From contig NZ_FNQB01000001.1 of NCBI RefSeq assembly GCF_900107455.1, positions 1,550,001 through 1,614,000 on the forward strand: DNA of 64,000 bases, in the 5' to 3' direction. Positions within the stretch are counted from its first letter, which is position 1, and each line of letters starts with the position of its first letter. Origin of the DNA: Asanoa ishikariensis (GTDB taxonomy: Bacteria > Actinomycetota > Actinomycetes > Mycobacteriales > Micromonosporaceae). Shown here in pieces: positions 7,407 through 16,517 of the stretch. The notes beneath the pieces were generated by a model. The model saw only the letters and a program-made list of their open reading frames with translations, ran no database searches and was not told where the DNA came from. The position numbers and the translations under genes are program-made.

Positions 7407-9858
7407 ACAGGTGGATGCGGGTGTTCTTGGGGTCGTAGAGGGGGCGTAGGGAGCAGCGGGCCGGCGCGATGCGCTCGGCGACCTCGACTGTCCACTCGCC
7501 GCTGTCCAGCCAGGTCTGGTCCAGGGCGGCGCCGTCCTCGCGAGCCAGCATCGCCAGGCCGACCGCGCCGCCCAGCGTGAAGCCGTAGGAGGCCGCGCGG
7601 ATGTAGCCCACCGGCACGCCGTCGCGGCGGACGACCTCGCCGTGGAAGAGCAGCGGGTCCGGGTCGGTCAGCAGGACCTGGACCAGGCGGCGGCTCAGCG
7701 GCCCGGCGGCCTTGCGGGCCAGCACCGCGTCGCGGCCGACGAAGCCGCCCGGCTTGTCCAGCGCGACCGCGAAGCCGAGGCCGGCCTCCAGCACCGAGTC
7801 CGTGTTGTCGATGTCGTGGCCGTAGTCCCGGTAGCCCTTCTCCATCCGCAGGCTGGACAACGCCTTCAGGCCGGCGTGCCGCAAACCGACGGCCGCACCG
7901 GCCGCGGTCAGCCGGTCGTACACGTGGATCGCCTGCTCCGCAGGGATGTAGAGCTCGTAGCCGAGCTCACCCAGGTAGGTGATCCGGACGCAGAGCACGC
8001 GGGCGAAGCCCAGGTCGATCTCGCGGGCCGTGCGGAACGGGAACGCCTCGTTGGACAGGTCGGCGCTGGTCACGGACTGGAGCAGCTCGCGCGAGCGCGG
8101 ACCCTGGATGTTGAGCTGCGCGTAGCCGCCGGTGACGTCGGTGACGAACGCGTGCCTGTTAGCGAACGAACGTTCCATCATTTTGAGTGCATGCCGGTGT
8201 GCCGTGTCCGAGGCGACCACCCAGAACTCGTCGTCGGCCAGCTTCGTGACGGTGAGGTCGGCCTCCAGCGTGCCGGCCTCGTTGAGCCATTGGGTGTACG
8301 TGATCCGCCCGGCCTCGCCGTCCACCACGCCGGCCGACAGGTGGTCGAGTGCGGCACCCGCCTCGTCGCCGCGCACGACGTATTTCGACATGAACGACAT
8401 GTCCATCAGGATCACGCCCTCGCGGGCGGCCCGGTGCTCGTCGGCCCAGTAGGGGAACCAGTTCTGCCGGCCCCAGGACAGGCGTTCCACCTCGGGCCGC
8501 ACGCCCTCTGGGGCGTACCAGTCGGCGCCTTCCCAACCACTCACGTCGCGGAAGTAGGCGCGCTGCTCGACCAGGCGCGAATGGACCGGCGAGAGCTTCG
8601 CGCCGCGCGCGGTCTTCATCGACAGGCCCGGGAAGTGGGTGGCGTAGACCTTGCCCAACGACTCGACGGTACGCGTCGCGCGATAGTCCGGTGTGGACTG
8701 GTAGCGCTCCAGCCGGTCGATGTTCATGCCCGTCACGTCGACGTCCGGCTGCCCGTCGACGATCCACTGGGCCAGCGCCCGGCCGATCCCGCCGCCGGTC
8801 AGGATGCCGATCGAGTTGAGCCCGGCCGCGACGAAGTAGTTGCGCAGCTCCGGCGCCTCGCCGAAGACGGGCGACAGGTCCGGGGTGAACGACTCGGGGC
8901 CGCAGAAGAAGGTGCGCACGCCCACCTCGCCGGTGATCGGCACGCGGGCCATCGCCTTTTCGAGGTACGGCGCCATCCGGTCCCAGTCCGGCGGGATCGT
9001 GCCGAACGAGAACGACTCCGGCACCCGGTCGACATGCCAGGGCGCGCACTCCGCCTCGAAGAGCCCGACCATCAGGCCGGCGCCCTCCTCGCGGTAGTAG
9101 CCGTACGACGACGGGTCCTCCAGCACCGGCAGGTCGCCGGACACGCCGTCGATCGGTTCGGTGATCAGGTAGTAGTGCTCGGCGGCCTGCAGCGGGATGC
9201 TCACCCCGGCCTGTTCGCCGAGCTGGCGCGCCCACATGCCGGCGCAGTTGACGACGTACTCGGCCTCGATGTCGCCCTGCGGTGTGCGTACACCCGTCAC
9301 GGTTTGGCCGTTCCGCAGAACGCCGGTGACCGGCACTCCCTCGATGATCGTCGCGCCGCGCAGCCGGGCTCCCTTGGCCAGCGCCATCGTCACGTCGACC
9401 GGGTTGGCCCGGCCGTCGTCGGCGACGTAGAAGCCGGCCAGCAGGTCGTCGGTCTTGGCGAGCGGGAACAGCTCCTTGATCTCGCCGGGACTGATCTCCT
9501 GCACGTCGATGCCGCAGTAGCGGTTGAACGCCGAGACCCGGCGATATTCCTCCAGCCGGTCCGCGTCGGCGGCCACCTCGATGAAGCCGACCTGCTTGAG
9601 CCCGGTCGCCTGGCCGGTCTCCGCCTCCAGCCGGGCGTACAGATCACGGGTGTACTTGCGCATCTCGGTCGAGGTCTCGGACAGCGAGCCGAAGGTGACC
9701 ATGAGCCCGGCCGCGTGCCAGGTGGTGCCCGAGGTCAGTTTGTCCCGTTCGAGCAGCACGATGTCGGTCCAGCCGAGTGCGGCCAGGTGGTACGCGACCG
9801 ACGTGCCGATCACCCCACCGCCGATTACCACGACGCGCGCACGCTCCGGAATACCCAC
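7405..9858 (-). CDS. FAD-dependent dimethylglycine/sarcosine dehydrogenase-like enzyme with GcvT domain
   Basis: 817 residues. The N-terminal DAO domain (to about residue 370) starts with VVVIGGGVIGTSVAYHL and has TSGTTWHAAGL, where the His is the covalent FAD site in dimethylglycine dehydrogenase. The second half is an aminomethyltransferase (GcvT and GcvT C-terminal) domain that binds tetrahydrofolate, with LGELGYELYIPAEQA and EKGYRDYGHD stretches. Such fusions demethylate N-methylated glycines and pass the C1 unit to THF. GTG at 9858 is chosen: GAGAGG lies just upstream and the Rossmann motif then sits at the usual distance; a longer frame to 9984 adds an unrelated leader. Exact substrate unknown. 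Confidence 0.85.
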   Translation of the reverse strand: MGIPERARVVVIGGGVIGTSVAYHLAALGWTDIVLLERDKLTSGTTWHAAGLMVTFGSLSETSTEMRKYTRDLYARLEAETGQATGLKQVGFIEVAADADRLEEYRRVSAFNRYCGIDVQEISPGEIKELFPLAKTDDLLAGFYVADDGRANPVDVTMALAKGARLRGATIIEGVPVTGVLRNGQTVTGVRTPQGDIEAEYVVNCAGMWARQLGEQAGVSIPLQAAEHYYLITEPIDGVSGDLPVLEDPSSYGYYREEGAGLMVGLFEAECAPWHVDRVPESFSFGTIPPDWDRMAPYLEKAMARVPITGEVGVRTFFCGPESFTPDLSPVFGEAPELRNYFVAAGLNSIGILTGGGIGRALAQWIVDGQPDVDVTGMNIDRLERYQSTPDYRATRTVESLGKVYATHFPGLSMKTARGAKLSPVHSRLVEQRAYFRDVSGWEGADWYAPEGVRPEVERLSWGRQNWFPYWADEHRAAREGVILMDMSFMSKYVVRGDEAGAALDHLSAGVVDGEAGRITYTQWLNEAGTLEADLTVTKLADDEFWVVASDTAHRHALKMMERSFANRHAFVTDVTGGYAQLNIQGPRSRELLQSVTSADLSNEAFPFRTAREIDLGFARVLCVRITYLGELGYELYIPAEQAIHVYDRLTAAGAAVGLRHAGLKALSSLRMEKGYRDYGHDIDNTDSVLEAGLGFAVALDKPGGFVGRDAVLARKAAGPLSRRLVQVLLTDPDPLLFHGEVVRRDGVPVGYIRAASYGFTLGGAVGLAMLAREDGAALDQTWLDSGEWTVEVAERIAPARCSLRPLYDPKNTRIHL

Positions 9859-9919
9859 TTCGCCACCTCTCCGAGTCCGACGATGGTAAACACAGCGCCG
9901 TGCGGAATGAGGTGGAGCC

Positions 9920-10720
9920 GTGAAGATCACGACGCGGAATGCGACGTTCCAGCAGTGGCAGGCGCTGTTGACCAACCGGAGCAAACGGCACCGGGCGGGC
10001 GAGTTCCTGGTGCAGGGGGTACGCCCGATCAGCCTCGCGGTCGAGCACGGCTGGGAGGTCCGACAGTTGATCTTCCCGGCCGGGCGGCGGCTCTCAGACT
10101 GGGCCGCGTCGCTGCTCGAGAAGGTTCCCGAGCCGGTGGAGATGGACCCTGAGCTGCTGGCCGAGCTGGGGGAGAAGGAAGAGGCCGAGCTTGTCGCCGT
10201 GGTCGGGCTGCCGCCGGACCGGCTCGACCGGCTGGGCCACCACGTCCCGGACCGGGCGGGGGCGCCGCTCTACGTGGTCTTCGACCGGCCGACCTCACCC
10301 GGCAACCTGGGCACGCTGATCCGGTCGGCGGACGCCTTCGGCGCCGAAGGGCTGATCGTCAGCGGGCACGCGGCCGACCCGTACGACCCGAGGGCCGTGC
10401 GGGCCAGCACCGGATCGATCTTCGCGTTGCCGGTGGTGCGGATGGGCGCGGCCGCCGAGGTGCTGGAGTGGGCGGCGCCGCTGCGCCTGGTCGGGACCGA
10501 CGAACGGGCCACCGTCGACGTCGCGGACGCGGACCTGCGCGGACCGACGCTGCTCCTCGTCGGCAACGAGACGCAGGGCCTGAGCAGCGCCTGGCGGCAG
10601 GCCGCCGACGAGATGGTCCGCATCCCGATCGGGGGAGCGGCGTCGTCGCTCAACGCGGCGGCCGCGGCCACGATCGTGCTCTACGAGGCGTCCCGGCAGC
10701 GCACCCGACGCGAGCCATAG
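9920..10720 (+). CDS. SpoU/TrmH family RNA 2'-O-methyltransferase
   Basis: 266 residues with the SPOUT signatures of 2'-O-ribose methyltransferases: motif 1 in LYVVFDRPTSPGNLGTLIRS, motif 2 in LLLVGNETQGLSS, motif 3 in MVRIPIGGAASSLNAAAAA. An N-terminal substrate-binding domain (about 1-110) includes RAGEFLVQGVRPI, as in rRNA methyltransferases of the RlmB/TsnR type. The target nucleotide cannot be told. GTG start at 9920 has GAGGTGGAG just upstream. Divergent from the FAD enzyme gene. Confidence 0.9.
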   Translation: MKITTRNATFQQWQALLTNRSKRHRAGEFLVQGVRPISLAVEHGWEVRQLIFPAGRRLSDWAASLLEKVPEPVEMDPELLAELGEKEEAELVAVVGLPPDRLDRLGHHVPDRAGAPLYVVFDRPTSPGNLGTLIRSADAFGAEGLIVSGHAADPYDPRAVRASTGSIFALPVVRMGAAAEVLEWAAPLRLVGTDERATVDVADADLRGPTLLLVGNETQGLSSAWRQAADEMVRIPIGGAASSLNAAAAATIVLYEASRQRTRREP

Positions 10721-10725
10721 CCGTC

Positions 10726-10731
10726 TATCCT
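10726..10731 (+). promoter_or_regulatory. -10 box of leaderless start (TATCCT)
   Basis: TATCCT lies 7 nt before the GTG at 10739 with no ribosome site between, the spacing expected when transcription begins at the start codon. Confidence 0.5.
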
Positions 10732-10738
10732 GCTGGCC

Positions 10739-11494
10739 GTGATCTCTGAGCGGGCCCGCGGTTGGCTCGGCACCGCCGCGCTTTTCGGCACCGGCCGGGC
10801 GGCGCTGTTCGAGGGCTTCGCCCCTCCGGACTCAGCCCTGACCGGGCAGCTCGGCGAGGTGACGCCGCAGATCGCGTTCGCCGCCCTGGCGGTCGCCGGC
10901 GGTGCGGTGGTGGCCGCACGGTTCGCCATCGACGACCGGTTGCGCCGGGGGATGGCCGGCGTCACGGCGGTGACGGCGGTGCCGTTGCTGATCCAGGCGG
11001 TCGTCGCGTTGCCCAACCCGTACCTTGTGCTCGGGTTCGCCGTCGCGGTGGTGGGGCTGGTCGGACTGGCCGTGGCGCTCTGGGAGCCCGCCCACACCGT
11101 GAAACCCTGGCCGCGCGTCAAACCGGACGAGGCGGCCAACACGTGGGGCCTGATCGCGTCAGTTCCGCTGTTCTTCCTGATCGTGGTCGTCTCGTCCCCC
11201 GACGCGAGCGACATCGGACCAGCGTTGCGCCCGTTCGTGGTCGCCCTGGCCGTGATCGCGTTCGTGTTCGCGGCAACGATCACCGTGTTGGCTTACAACG
11301 CGAACCGGCGGCCGAGGTTGCGCGAGGGGATTGCCGGCCCGGCGGTCGCGGGCGGCATCGCGTTCGGCCTCGCCGCCGTGGTGCCGCTGGGCGGCGAGCA
11401 GGCCCTGCGCATGGTCGGAATGATGCTGTGCGCGGGCGCGGTCGGGATGATCGGGCTCGGCCTCTCCCTGGGTCGCTACCGGGTCTCCGCTTAG
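10739..11494 (+). CDS. Polytopic membrane protein of unknown function
   Basis: 251 residues with about seven hydrophobic segments (roughly 42-60, 72-92, 95-115, 138-153, 165-190, 200-220 and 222-243). No family motif recognised. The GTG start appears leaderless (TATCCT 7 nt upstream). It is 18 nt after the SpoU gene and its stop overlaps the stop of the convergent methyltransferase gene by 3-4 nt. Confidence 0.75.
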   Translation: MISERARGWLGTAALFGTGRAALFEGFAPPDSALTGQLGEVTPQIAFAALAVAGGAVVAARFAIDDRLRRGMAGVTAVTAVPLLIQAVVALPNPYLVLGFAVAVVGLVGLAVALWEPAHTVKPWPRVKPDEAANTWGLIASVPLFFLIVVVSSPDASDIGPALRPFVVALAVIAFVFAATITVLAYNANRRPRLREGIAGPAVAGGIAFGLAAVVPLGGEQALRMVGMMLCAGAVGMIGLGLSLGRYRVSA

Positions 11495-12243
11495 CGCACT
11501 CCCACCACCGCGGCGTCGGTGCCGCCGCGCCAGGCCAGGCCGACCTCCTGGAAGCCGGCCTTGCGCAGGGCCGCCTCGTGCCAGGTGGCCGGGGGAGTCC
11601 AGTCGTTGTGCTCCGAGCTGGAGAAGATCTTCTTACGCTCCGTGTACGGGGCCGCCAGGATCTCGTCCCGGCTGACCAGCTCCCACCAGCCCGGCCAGGA
11701 CATCGCGGCGCCGGCGGCGTAGCGGGCGTTGCGGCGGCCGCGGGCCCGGTCACGGAGGGTGCTGCTCAGCACCGGCAGGCCTTCGTCCGGCATGTGGTCG
11801 GCGTTGATCAACACGCCGCCGGGCCGGATCAGGTGGGCGACCTCGCCGTAGAGGGCAGCCAGTCGGTCCTGGTCGAGCCAGTGCAGCGCGGTGGCGCTGA
11901 GCACCGCGTCGTAGCCGTCGTGGGGCAGGTCGGCGGTCCACGACGGCGAGCGCAGGTCGGTGGTGACGATCGCGGTGCGGTCGTCGAGGCTGGCGCGGGC
12001 GATGGTGAGCAGCACCGGGTCGACGTCGACCAGGGTGGTGGTGCCGCGGGGGAAGCGGCGCAGGGTCCGCAGCGAGATCGAACCCGTGCCGCCGGCCAGG
12101 TCGAGCACCCGGGGCGCCGGGCCGGCGACGGCCTCGACGATGTCCAGCATCGCGGTGAACCGCTCCTCGCGGTCCGGGAGGAACGCCTCCTGCTGGCGGT
12201 CCCAACTCTCCTGCCAGGCGGACGCGTCAAGGTAAGGACTCAT
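11491..12243 (-). CDS. Class I SAM-dependent methyltransferase
   Basis: 250 residues. Motif I VLDLAGGTGSISLRTL and acidic motif II TTLVDVDP mark the SAM pocket; DAVLSATALHWLDQ and HLIRPGGVLINADHMP follow the usual order of small-molecule methyltransferases. Substrate unknown. The start is placed at ATG 12243 because TAGTGT lies exactly 7 nt upstream (leaderless pattern); a GTG three codons earlier overlaps that box. Confidence 0.85.
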   Translation of the reverse strand: MSPYLDASAWQESWDRQQEAFLPDREERFTAMLDIVEAVAGPAPRVLDLAGGTGSISLRTLRRFPRGTTTLVDVDPVLLTIARASLDDRTAIVTTDLRSPSWTADLPHDGYDAVLSATALHWLDQDRLAALYGEVAHLIRPGGVLINADHMPDEGLPVLSSTLRDRARGRRNARYAAGAAMSWPGWWELVSRDEILAAPYTERKKIFSSSEHNDWTPPATWHEAALRKAGFQEVGLAWRGGTDAAVVGVR

Positions 12244-12250
12244 AGCAGTC

Positions 12251-12256
12251 ACACTA
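12251..12256 (-). promoter_or_regulatory. -10 box of leaderless start (TAGTGT)
   Basis: TAGTGT on the minus strand, 7 nt before the methyltransferase ATG at 12243. Confidence 0.5.
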
Positions 12257-12324
12257 GTTACATGCGTCGCGGGGTGTCCAGCGGTTGTTCGCTCCGAGCG
12301 AAACGCGGCGACACGATCGCGAGA

Positions 12325-12330
12325 TAGCGT
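12325..12330 (+). promoter_or_regulatory. -10 box of leaderless start (TAGCGT)
   Basis: TAGCGT lies 7 nt before the GTG of the MoxR-type ATPase gene at 12338; no ribosome site is visible. Confidence 0.5.
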
Positions 12331-12337
12331 CGGTCGG

Positions 12338-13732
12338 GTGACAGAGAACCTGCCTCGTACGGTCGGGGAGTTGCGGGCCGCCGGCTACACCTATCGGACG
12401 GTCAAGGAGGAACTCCGGGCCAACCTGTTGGAGCGGATGCGCACCAACCAACCCCGTTTTCCCGGCATCGTCGGCTACGACCAGACGGTGCTGCCCGAGG
12501 TCGAGCGGGCCATTCTGGCCGGTCACGACATGGTGCTGCTCGGTGAGCGCGGCCAGGGCAAGACCCGGCTGATCCGGTCGCTGGTGGACCTGCTCGACGA
12601 GTGGACACCGGTGATCCCCGGCTCCGAGATCAACGAACACCCGTTGCACCCGCTGACCCCGTCGTCGCGCCGTCTTGCCGAGGAGAAGGGCGACGATCAG
12701 CCGGTCGCCTGGCTGCACCGCTCGATGCGCTACGGCGAGAAGCTGGCCACGCCGGACACCAGCGTCGGCGACCTGGTCGGCGACGTCGACCCGATCCGGG
12801 TCGCGCAGGGCCGCACCCTCGGCGACCCGGAGACCATCCATTTCGGACTCGTGCCGCGCACCAACCGTGGCATTTTCGCCGTCAACGAGCTGCCCGACCT
12901 CGCCGAGCGGATCCAGGTCAGCCTGCTCAACGTGCTGGAGGAGCGGGACATCCAGATCCGCGGCTACCAGCTCCGGCTGCCGCTCGACGTGCTGTTGGTG
13001 GCCAGCGCCAACCCCGAGGACTACACCAACCGCGGGCGGATCATCACGCCGCTCAAGGACCGGTTCGGTGCCGAGATCCGCACCCACTACCCGCTGGAGC
13101 TCGACCTCGAGCTCGACCTGGTCCGCCAGGAGGCCGCGTTGGTGGCCGCCGTACCCGATCACGTACTAGAGGTCCTGGCGCGGTTCGCCCGCCTGGTCCG
13201 CGAGTCGCCCTCGGTCGACGCCCGCTCCGGGGTCTCCGCGCGGTTCCCGATCGCGGCGGCTGAGACCGTCGCCGCCTCCGCGCTGCGCCGGTCCGGCCTG
13301 CTCGACGAGGCCGAGGCGGTGGCCCGGATCGGCGACGCCGAGTCGGTGACCAGCACCCTCCGGGGCAAGGTCGAGTTCGAGAGCGGGGAGGAGGGCCGCG
13401 AGGTCGAGATCCTCGGCCACCTGCTGCGCACCGCGACGGCCGAGACCTTCCGTGCCCGGCTGGCCGGGCTCGACCTGTCGAGCTTCGTCAACCTGGTCGC
13501 CGAGGGCGACATCGTGGAGACCGGCGAACTCGTGCCGGCCGACGAGATCCTCCGCCAGGTCGGCACCCTGCCAGGACTGGCCAAGGTGCTTGACCGGCTG
13601 GGCCTGGGCGACGCGCCGACCCGTGGCGAGGCGGCCGCCGGCGTCGAGTTCGTGCTCGAAGGACTGCACCTGACCCGGCGGATGTCCAAGGTCAGCGGCG
13701 ACGGACGCACGATGTACGGCAGCCGGGAATGA
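12338..13732 (+). CDS. MoxR/ChlI-type AAA+ ATPase
   Basis: 464 residues. Walker A GERGQGKT near residue 70, Walker B-like region GIFAVNELPDL near 180, sensor region LLVASANPEDYTNRGRIITP, and an alpha-helical lid after about 270. Proteins of this type act as chaperones that remodel or load metal into partners together with vWA proteins. Its stop codon overlaps the ATG of the vWA gene (ATGA, 13729-13732), the usual coupling for a MoxR-vWA pair. Target is unknown. Confidence 0.9.
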   Translation: MTENLPRTVGELRAAGYTYRTVKEELRANLLERMRTNQPRFPGIVGYDQTVLPEVERAILAGHDMVLLGERGQGKTRLIRSLVDLLDEWTPVIPGSEINEHPLHPLTPSSRRLAEEKGDDQPVAWLHRSMRYGEKLATPDTSVGDLVGDVDPIRVAQGRTLGDPETIHFGLVPRTNRGIFAVNELPDLAERIQVSLLNVLEERDIQIRGYQLRLPLDVLLVASANPEDYTNRGRIITPLKDRFGAEIRTHYPLELDLELDLVRQEAALVAAVPDHVLEVLARFARLVRESPSVDARSGVSARFPIAAAETVAASALRRSGLLDEAEAVARIGDAESVTSTLRGKVEFESGEEGREVEILGHLLRTATAETFRARLAGLDLSSFVNLVAEGDIVETGELVPADEILRQVGTLPGLAKVLDRLGLGDAPTRGEAAAGVEFVLEGLHLTRRMSKVSGDGRTMYGSRE

Positions 13733-15681
13733 AGCGCAACCGCTACGGCGTCTGGTCGGGCGGGCCCGACCCGCTGGCGCCACCGTACGACGTCCGCGGC
13801 GCGGTCGACGACGTCGGCGCCGAGGTGCTGGAGGGCGGCTCGCTGCGGGACGCTTTGCGCAACCTGCTGCGCCGCGGCCCTGGGGATCGGGGTGGCCTCG
13901 ATGACCTCCAGGCCCGCGCCCGCCGGATGCGCCGGGACGCGATGCGCCGCGGGCAGCTCGACGGCGCGGTGACCCGGGCGCAGCAGCTTCTCGACCAGGC
14001 CCTCGCTGCCGAACGAGAGGCCCTGGCTGCGCAGGACGACGACACCGCCCGCTTCAACGAGGCGGTTCTGGACAACTTGCCTCGGTCGACCGCGCGTGCC
14101 GTCGAGGAGCTGTCCGACTACGAGTGGGCCAGCGAGGAGGGTCGGCAGCGTTATCAGGAGATCCTCGACGGGCTCCGGCGCGAGGTGGTCGAGCAGCGGT
14201 TCCGCGGCATGCGGGAGTCGCTCCAGGACCCGGCCGCCCAGCAGGCCGTCGCGGAGATGATGCGCGACCTCAACGCGCTGCTCGCCTCGCACGCCCGTGG
14301 CGAGGACACCACCGACCAGTTCGCCGAGTTCATGCGGCGGCACGGCGAGTACTTCCCGGAGCAGCCGTCGACCGTTGACGAGCTGGTCGACGCCCTGGCC
14401 CGGCGGGCGGCGGCCGGCGAGCGGCTCATGCGGTCGCTCTCGCCGCAGCAGCGCGACGAGTTGGCCTCGCTGATGCAGCAGGCACTCGGCAACGGTGACC
14501 TGGCCCGGGAGATGGGCGCGCTCAACGACAACCTGCGCGCGCTGCGCCCCGACCTGGCCTGGGACCGCCGGGAGCGGATGCGTGGGGAGGAGCCGCTCGG
14601 GTACGGCGAGGCGACGGGCGCACTGGAAGAGATCGGCGAGCTGGACGACCTGATCGACCAACTCGGCCAGGAGCACCCCGGCGCGACCCTGGACGACGTC
14701 GACGTGGAGGCGGTCGCGCGTGCCCTTGGGCGCTCGGCGGCTGACGACGTCCGTCGGCTGCAGGAGCTGGAGCGGGAGATGCGCCGGCAGGGTTGGGTGA
14801 CTCGCACTGCCGAGGGCCTCACTCTGTCGCCGAAGGCGCTGCGCCGGCTTGGTGGCACCGCCCTGCGCCGGGTGTTCGCGGACCTCACCGCGGGCCGGCG
14901 CGGGCAGCACGACCTGCGCGACGCGGGCGCGGCGGGCGAGGTGACGGGGGCTTCCCGGGCCTGGGAGTACGGCGACGAGCAGCCGCTGGACGTCGTCCGC
15001 ACTTTGACTCGGGCGGTGGCCCGGGGCGGCGCGGGCGTGCCGGTCAAGCTGGAGGTCGAGGACTTCGAGGTCGTGGAGACCGAGCGGCGTGCCTCGGCGG
15101 CCGTGGCGCTCTGCGTCGACCTGTCGTTCTCGATGGTGTCCGAGGGCCGGTGGGGTCCGATGAAGCAGACCGCGCTGGCCCTGTCGCATCTGGTCGCGAC
15201 CCGGTTCCCACAGGACGCCCTGCAGATCATCGGCTTCGGCCGCTCGGCGGCGTCGCTGTCACAGGCGGAGCTCGCCGCCATCGAGCCGGACTACGAGCAG
15301 GGCACCAACCTGCACGACGCGCTCCGCAAGGCCGGCCGGCACCTGCGCAAGCATCCCGGGGCCGAGCCGGTCGTGCTGGTGGTCACCGACGGCGAGCCGA
15401 CCGCCCACGTCGACGAGGACGGCTATCCGGTCTTCATGTGGCCGCCGACCCGCGAGACGATCACCGCGACCGTGCAGGAGGTCGACCGGCTGACCAGGTA
15501 CGGCGCCACGCTCAACCTGTTCATGCTCGGCGAGGACGCCGGGCTGCGCCGGTTCGTGGACGCGGTGGCCCGGCGCAGCGGCGGCCGGGTGTTCACCCCG
15601 TCCTCCGGCGACCTCGGCGCGTACGTGGTCTCGGACTACATCCGCGCCCGGCGCGGGCGGCGAGGGAGCCGGGCCGCTTAG
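13729..15681 (+). CDS. vWA (MIDAS) domain protein, partner of MoxR-type ATPase
   Basis: 650 residues. The first ~440 are charged and helical (Arg/Glu-rich, likely coiled coil). The C-terminal vWA domain has a complete metal site: DLSFS (DxSxS, about 464-468), the Thr of GTNLHDAL (about 525), and the Asp of VTDGEPT (about 553). No signal peptide or membrane segment, so the pair is cytoplasmic. Translationally coupled to the ATPase gene; the 3' end overlaps the convergent repeat-protein gene by 4 nt. Confidence 0.9.
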   Translation: MKRNRYGVWSGGPDPLAPPYDVRGAVDDVGAEVLEGGSLRDALRNLLRRGPGDRGGLDDLQARARRMRRDAMRRGQLDGAVTRAQQLLDQALAAEREALAAQDDDTARFNEAVLDNLPRSTARAVEELSDYEWASEEGRQRYQEILDGLRREVVEQRFRGMRESLQDPAAQQAVAEMMRDLNALLASHARGEDTTDQFAEFMRRHGEYFPEQPSTVDELVDALARRAAAGERLMRSLSPQQRDELASLMQQALGNGDLAREMGALNDNLRALRPDLAWDRRERMRGEEPLGYGEATGALEEIGELDDLIDQLGQEHPGATLDDVDVEAVARALGRSAADDVRRLQELEREMRRQGWVTRTAEGLTLSPKALRRLGGTALRRVFADLTAGRRGQHDLRDAGAAGEVTGASRAWEYGDEQPLDVVRTLTRAVARGGAGVPVKLEVEDFEVVETERRASAAVALCVDLSFSMVSEGRWGPMKQTALALSHLVATRFPQDALQIIGFGRSAASLSQAELAAIEPDYEQGTNLHDALRKAGRHLRKHPGAEPVVLVVTDGEPTAHVDEDGYPVFMWPPTRETITATVQEVDRLTRYGATLNLFMLGEDAGLRRFVDAVARRSGGRVFTPSSGDLGAYVVSDYIRARRGRRGSRAA

Positions 15682-16511
15682 CCTCCGGCGGTGGTCGGGG
15701 GCGGCGAGGCCGGAGCGGTGGCCGGTGGGGTCGCGGGCGGCGGCGCGTCGTCGCCGGCGAAGACTCCGGTCGCGAACAGGATGCCGAGGAGGACTCCGAT
15801 GGCGCCGATCGCCACGGCGCCGATCATCATCGGGTCGCGGGCGGGTGGCGGGGTGCCGGGGCGGCCGCCGCGGGTGGGCCGCCCGGTGCCCGTGCCGCTG
15901 CCGCCTCCGCCGTAGACCGGGCCGCCGGTCGGGGGCCCGCCATAGGTCGGGCCCGGGCCGCCGTAGCCGGGCCCGCCGCTGGTGGGGTTGCCGTAGGTCG
16001 GTCCGCCGCTTGTGGGGCTGCCGTATGTAGGGCCGCCGCTGGTGGGGTTGCCGTAGGTGGGTCCGCCGCTTGTGGGGTTGCCGTAGGTCGGTCCGCCGCT
16101 TGTGGGGCTGCCGTAAGTCGGTCCGCCGCTGGTGGGGCTGCCATACGTCGGCCCGCCGCTGGTGGGACCGCCACTGGTCGGGTTGCCATAGGTTGGCTCG
16201 CCATAGGTTGGCTCGCCACTGGTCGGGTTGCCGTAAGTCGGCGCGCCGCCGGTCGGGCTGCCGTAGGTGGGTCCGCCGCTGGTCGGGCTGCCGTAGGTCG
16301 GCGCGCCGCTGGTCGGGCTGCCGTAAGTGGGGCCGCCGCTCGTGGGGCCGCCACTCGTAGGCCCGCCGCTGGTCGGGCCGCCGTAGACGGCGCCGCCGCT
16401 GGTCGGTTCGGCGCGGCCGGGACCTCCACTGGCTGGCGCGGTCGGGTCGCCGTAGCCGGGGCCGCCGTACACCCGGCCGTCCGGTCGCTCCTGCGGTTGC
16501 ATGGCAGGCAT
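15678..16511 (-). CDS. Decapeptide-repeat (PTYGNPTSGG) protein with C-terminal membrane helix
   Basis: Up to 277 residues. About residues 36-180 are near-perfect repeats of a PTSGGPTYG(N/S) decapeptide with shorter PTSGG variants. A Gly/Arg linker follows, then one hydrophobic helix (MMIGAVAIGAIGVLLGILFA) and a short Pro/Ala/Thr-rich outer tail. This looks like a cytoplasmic disordered N-terminus held by a single membrane helix. Start may be ATG 16511 or, with a GACTAT box 7 nt upstream, ATG 16502. Convergent with the vWA gene. No known family recognised. Confidence 0.75.
   Translation of the reverse strand: MPAMQPQERPDGRVYGGPGYGDPTAPASGGPGRAEPTSGGAVYGGPTSGGPTSGGPTSGGPTYGSPTSGAPTYGSPTSGGPTYGSPTGGAPTYGNPTSGEPTYGEPTYGNPTSGGPTSGGPTYGSPTSGGPTYGSPTSGGPTYGNPTSGGPTYGNPTSGGPTYGSPTSGGPTYGNPTSGGPGYGGPGPTYGGPPTGGPVYGGGGSGTGTGRPTRGGRPGTPPPARDPMMIGAVAIGAIGVLLGILFATGVFAGDDAPPPATPPATAPASPPPTTAGG
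15971..16406 (-). repeat. 30-bp tandem repeats encoding the PTYGNPTSGG decapeptide
   Basis: Roughly fourteen copies of a 30-bp unit (plus-strand core CCGCCGCTGGTGGGG), with 15-bp half units mixed in, inside the repeat-protein gene. Third-position variation between copies keeps the peptide constant, pointing to selection on the protein. Confidence 0.85.
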
Positions 16512-16517
16512 AGTCGC

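Noticed and set aside
15971-16406. Tandem repeats as a possible CRISPR array
   Set aside because: Units are contiguous, lack unique spacers and encode a regular decapeptide.
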